DNA of 64,000 nt from NCBI RefSeq assembly GCF_900142005.1, contig NZ_FQZL01000010.1, positions 1-64,000 of the forward strand, read 5' to 3'. This document shows positions 61,363-64,000 of the stretch, piece after piece. Every line of letters begins with the position of its first letter. Position 1 is the first letter of the stretch. The DNA is from Dethiosulfatibacter aminovorans DSM 17477 (GTDB lineage Bacteria; Bacillota; Clostridia; Tissierellales; Dethiosulfatibacteraceae). The position numbers were made by a program, and so were the translations under genes. The notes beneath the pieces were generated by a model. It was not told the DNA's origin. It was given only the letters and a program-made list of their open reading frames with translations, and did no database searches.

Positions 61363-63312
61363 ATGAAGGATACTTTAAACAACAATACTGTTGAATCAAA
61401 GAGCAAGGCACAACAGCATGTTCAAAAATTCGGCAGATTCCTGAGTGGAATGGTAATGCCCAATATAGGAGCGTTCATAGTATGGGGTCTTATAACAACG
61501 TTATTCATACCCACGGGATGGCTGCCAAATGAAAACCTTGCAAGCCTTGTAGGTCCAATGATTGTTTATTTGTTACCATTACTCATTGGATATACAGGAG
61601 GAAAACTGGTATACGGACACAGAGGGGGAGTACTGGGAGCAGTAGCTACAATGGGAGTTATTGTAGGAACCGACATTCCAATGTTCATCGGCGGTATGAT
61701 AATGGGTCCCCTCGGTGGCTACATAATCAAGAAATTCGATGAAGCTGTACACGACAAGATACCTTCCGGATTTGAAATGCTTGTGAACAACTTCTCTCTG
61801 GGAATATTCGGAACTGTAATTGCAATTCTTGGTTATTATGGTATAGGACCTGTAGTTGAAAGGATAAGCAATGGTCTTGGAGCAGGAGTTGAAATGTTCG
61901 TGGAAAGAGGACTTCTTCCACTGGCATCCGTATTCATTGAGCCTGCCAAGGTATTGTTCCTGAACAATGCAATCAACCACGGAGTATTGAGTCCTCTGGG
62001 TATTGCTCAGCAGGCGGAACTCGGGAAATCGATTTTCTTCCTTCTCGAGACAAATCCGGGACCTGGCCTTGGAATACTGTTGGCTTACTGGGTGTTCTCA
62101 AAGGGTATGATCAAACAGTCTGCACCAGGAGCAATAATAATTCATTTCTTGGGTGGAATACATGAGATTTATTTCCCCTACATATTGATGCAGCCTATAT
62201 TGATACTGGCGGTTATGGCCGGAGGAGCAGCAGGAGTATTCACATTTAATGCTTTGGGAGCAGGACTTGTTGCCGTACCTTCGCCCGGAAGTATTTTCGC
62301 ACTGTCGGCAATGGCGCCAAAAGGAGGACTACTTCCTGTACTTGCAGGTGTTCTTGTATCGACAGGAATCTCATTCCTTGTTGCATCGGTTCTCATCAAC
62401 AAGAAAGAGACAGATGAAGACATGTTTGAATCAGCCAAGGGACAGATGATAGACCTTAAAGGAAAAGAATCCAGCGTTGTAAAGACAAAGAGCGGAGCAT
62501 TAATAGACACATTGTCCGAAGAACTGATTGGAGACCGTGAAATAAAGGCAATAGTGGTAGCGTGTGATGCAGGCATGGGTTCAAGCGCAATGGGAGCTGG
62601 AAAGCTTAGAACTGCACTTAAGAAGGCAGGGCTTGACATAAAGGCAACAAATACCTCAATAGACCAACTTGATGAAACCATTGACATGGTTATAACTCAT
62701 GAGAAACTGACAGACAGGGCTAAATCAACTCTTCCATCAGCGATACATCTATCGATTACAGATTTTCTTACAACTCCTGTATATGAAGAGATAGCAGAAT
62801 TCCTTAAAAACAGAAAAGGAAGTGGCGTGGAAAAAGCTGATGAAGAAAAGGTTGATGATAATGTTGAGGAAGCAACAGGTACCCCTGAAACGTTGAAACC
62901 GGAAAACATAATGGTAGGACTAAAGTCCGTATCCAAGGAAGAAGCAATCAAACAGGCTGGAGAAATACTTTTCAAGGGTGGATATGTCAAGGAAGACTAT
63001 ATTGAAGCAATGCTTCAAAGGGACAGGGAGCTTTCAACATTCATAGGAAACGGCACTGCAATACCTCACGGCGTTAATGAAGCAAAAAAAGAAATCAAGC
63101 ATACGGGAATAAGCATACTTCAATATCCTGACGGAATAGACTATGACGGCAATACGGTTTATCTGGTAGTTGGAATCGCAGGACTTGGGAACGAGCATTT
63201 GAAGATACTTTCAAATCTTGCGGAAATAATAGAAGACGAGGACAAGGTTGAACAGCTTAGAACCACAAAGGATGTCAATGACGTGTACAAGCAGTTTACC
63301 AATAAAATGTAG
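61363..63312 (+). CDS. mtlA: PTS mannitol-type EIICBA component
   Basis: 649 residues. EIIC and EIIB (residues 15-480) are near copies of the preceding protein; EIIB again has VACDAGMGSSAMGAG. After an acidic linker (485-505) comes an EIIA domain (506-649) with the phospho-His in GTAIPHGVNEAKKEIKH. It is thus a complete mannitol permease. The EIIA may also serve the upstream EIICB. AGAGGAG precedes ATG 61363. The dehydrogenase follows 21 bases behind in the same transcript. Confidence 0.94.
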   Translation: MKDTLNNNTVESKSKAQQHVQKFGRFLSGMVMPNIGAFIVWGLITTLFIPTGWLPNENLASLVGPMIVYLLPLLIGYTGGKLVYGHRGGVLGAVATMGVIVGTDIPMFIGGMIMGPLGGYIIKKFDEAVHDKIPSGFEMLVNNFSLGIFGTVIAILGYYGIGPVVERISNGLGAGVEMFVERGLLPLASVFIEPAKVLFLNNAINHGVLSPLGIAQQAELGKSIFFLLETNPGPGLGILLAYWVFSKGMIKQSAPGAIIIHFLGGIHEIYFPYILMQPILILAVMAGGAAGVFTFNALGAGLVAVPSPGSIFALSAMAPKGGLLPVLAGVLVSTGISFLVASVLINKKETDEDMFESAKGQMIDLKGKESSVVKTKSGALIDTLSEELIGDREIKAIVVACDAGMGSSAMGAGKLRTALKKAGLDIKATNTSIDQLDETIDMVITHEKLTDRAKSTLPSAIHLSITDFLTTPVYEEIAEFLKNRKGSGVEKADEEKVDDNVEEATGTPETLKPENIMVGLKSVSKEEAIKQAGEILFKGGYVKEDYIEAMLQRDRELSTFIGNGTAIPHGVNEAKKEIKHTGISILQYPDGIDYDGNTVYLVVGIAGLGNEHLKILSNLAEIIEDEDKVEQLRTTKDVNDVYKQFTNKM

Positions 63313-63333
63313 AAATCAACAAGGAGATAATAA

Positions 63334-64000
63334 ATGAAAACTGAAGCAGTGAGATTATACGATGTAAAGACAATGAAGCTGGAAACTTTTGAATTGCCTG
63401 AAATCAAGAAGGATGAAATTCTTGTGAAGGTTGTCAGCAACAGTATCTGCATGTCCACCTACAAGGCGGTCATTCAGGGAAGCAAGCATAAAAGGGTTCC
63501 TGAAAACATAGCAACAAATCCTACAATAATGGGACATGAATTTTCAGGTGAAATCATAGAAGTGGGAGAAGAATGGAAGGACCAGTTTTCTCCGGGGGAC
63601 AAATATGCCATACAGCCAGCGCTTAACTACAAGGGAAGTCCTTATGCACCGGGATATTCATTCGAGTTTTTCGGAGGATTAACGACATACTGTGTAGTTC
63701 CAAGGGAAGTCATGGAGCTTGGATTCCTTCTCAAATATGATGGTGAATCATATTATGAAGCTTCACTTTCTGAACCCATGTCTTGTATCATAGGAGGGTT
63801 CCATTCAAACTACCATACGAAGACAGGAGAGTACTTCCATTACATGGGAATAAAGGAAGGCGGAAAGATGGTGCTTTTTGCAGGAGCAGGTCCCATGGGA
63901 CTTGGAGCAATAGACTATGCTCTTAACTGTGACAGAAGGCCCGGACTTCTGGTTGTAACCGATATAAACGATGAAAGACTGGAAAGAGCAAGAAAGCTGT
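63334..64000 (+). CDS. Zinc-dependent dehydrogenase, L-sorbose-1-phosphate reductase-like (partial)
   Basis: 222 codons to the window end; the gene continues beyond. It is a medium-chain zinc alcohol dehydrogenase: Cys in SICMSTYK near residue 39, GHEFSGEI near 67, and the Rossmann motif LFAGAGPMGLGAIDYA near 190. Stretches such as VIQGSKHKRVP, PGYSFEFFGG and SLSEPMSCIIGGFHSNYHT follow the L-sorbose-1-phosphate reductase (SorE) branch rather than mannitol-1-phosphate dehydrogenase MtlD. Placed behind the mannitol-type PTS, it probably oxidises or reduces the phosphorylated hexitol product. AAGGAG precedes ATG 63334. Confidence 0.85.
   Translation, partial: MKTEAVRLYDVKTMKLETFELPEIKKDEILVKVVSNSICMSTYKAVIQGSKHKRVPENIATNPTIMGHEFSGEIIEVGEEWKDQFSPGDKYAIQPALNYKGSPYAPGYSFEFFGGLTTYCVVPREVMELGFLLKYDGESYYEASLSEPMSCIIGGFHSNYHTKTGEYFHYMGIKEGGKMVLFAGAGPMGLGAIDYALNCDRRPGLLVVTDINDERLERARKL

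Overview
The window is a 64-kb stretch of a low-to-mid GC chromosome from an anaerobic member of the Bacillota, most likely class Clostridia (Peptostreptococcales/Tissierellales-like; this placement is an inference). Supporting traits are AGGAGG-type ribosome sites, MttB-family methyltransferases with a BCCT betaine carrier, a ClpE/ClpC-like ATPase, a sortase B, GEMM-I c-di-GMP riboswitches, DUF1846 and FMN-dependent GltS-like proteins, and a PRD-controlled mannitol PTS. No rRNA, tRNA, CRISPR array or intact transposase was seen.

Layout. 1-4.5 kb: quaternary-amine catabolism (two MttB homologues, an Asp/Glu racemase-like protein, a BCCT carrier). 4.7-8.7 kb: murB, PHP hydrolase, rapZ, then argH preceded by a 12-codon leader ORF. 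8.8-13.7 kb (minus strand): putP, and a Clp ATPase gene coupled to a TPR gene. 13.9-15.0 kb: DUF3810 membrane protein. 15.0-26.1 kb: a surface-protein island of a secreted transglutaminase-like protein, two giant repeat proteins with C-terminal anchors (1389 and 1219 aa) and a class B sortase. Four c-di-GMP-I aptamers sit in front of the first three genes. 26.2-29.5 kb: GerMN lipoprotein-like gene, rlmD, flavodoxin. 29.5-34.7 kb: an accessory patch with a RelB/YafQ toxin-antitoxin pair, an AAA/DUF4143 ATPase, a dispersed 36-nt repeat and decayed gene fragments. 35-40.8 kb: heterodimeric ABC exporter, double-module HlyD adaptor and MarR regulator in one operon. 41-47.1 kb: an envelope-lipid locus (LPG-synthase-TM protein, pseudo-phosphatase/GT4 fusion, DUF374 acyltransferase, PAP2 phosphatase, intact metallophosphoesterase). 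47.4-53.8 kb: GltS-like FMN protein, DUF1846, lplA, TIGR00266 protein, small ferredoxin, lipoprotein. 53.9-57.1 kb: truncated SGNH hydrolase, a single-chain triple-RidA protein with two flanking operators, and an Fe-S/FMN membrane protein with a frameshifted tail. 57.3-64 kb: mtlR, two tandem mannitol-type EII proteins and an L-sorbose-1-phosphate-reductase-like dehydrogenase that runs off the end.

The most notable system is the 15-26 kb island. c-di-GMP appears to set both the display of two sortase-anchored, DUF11-like repeat adhesins (through transcription terminators) and a divergent secreted transglutaminase (through its ribosome site). Two of the leaders carry a second copy of the aptamer's 3' element about 60 nt downstream, an arrangement I do not recognise from described riboswitches. 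Other points worth a second look are the covalent RidA trimer, the degenerate phosphatase fused to a glycosyltransferase, and the argH leader ORF.
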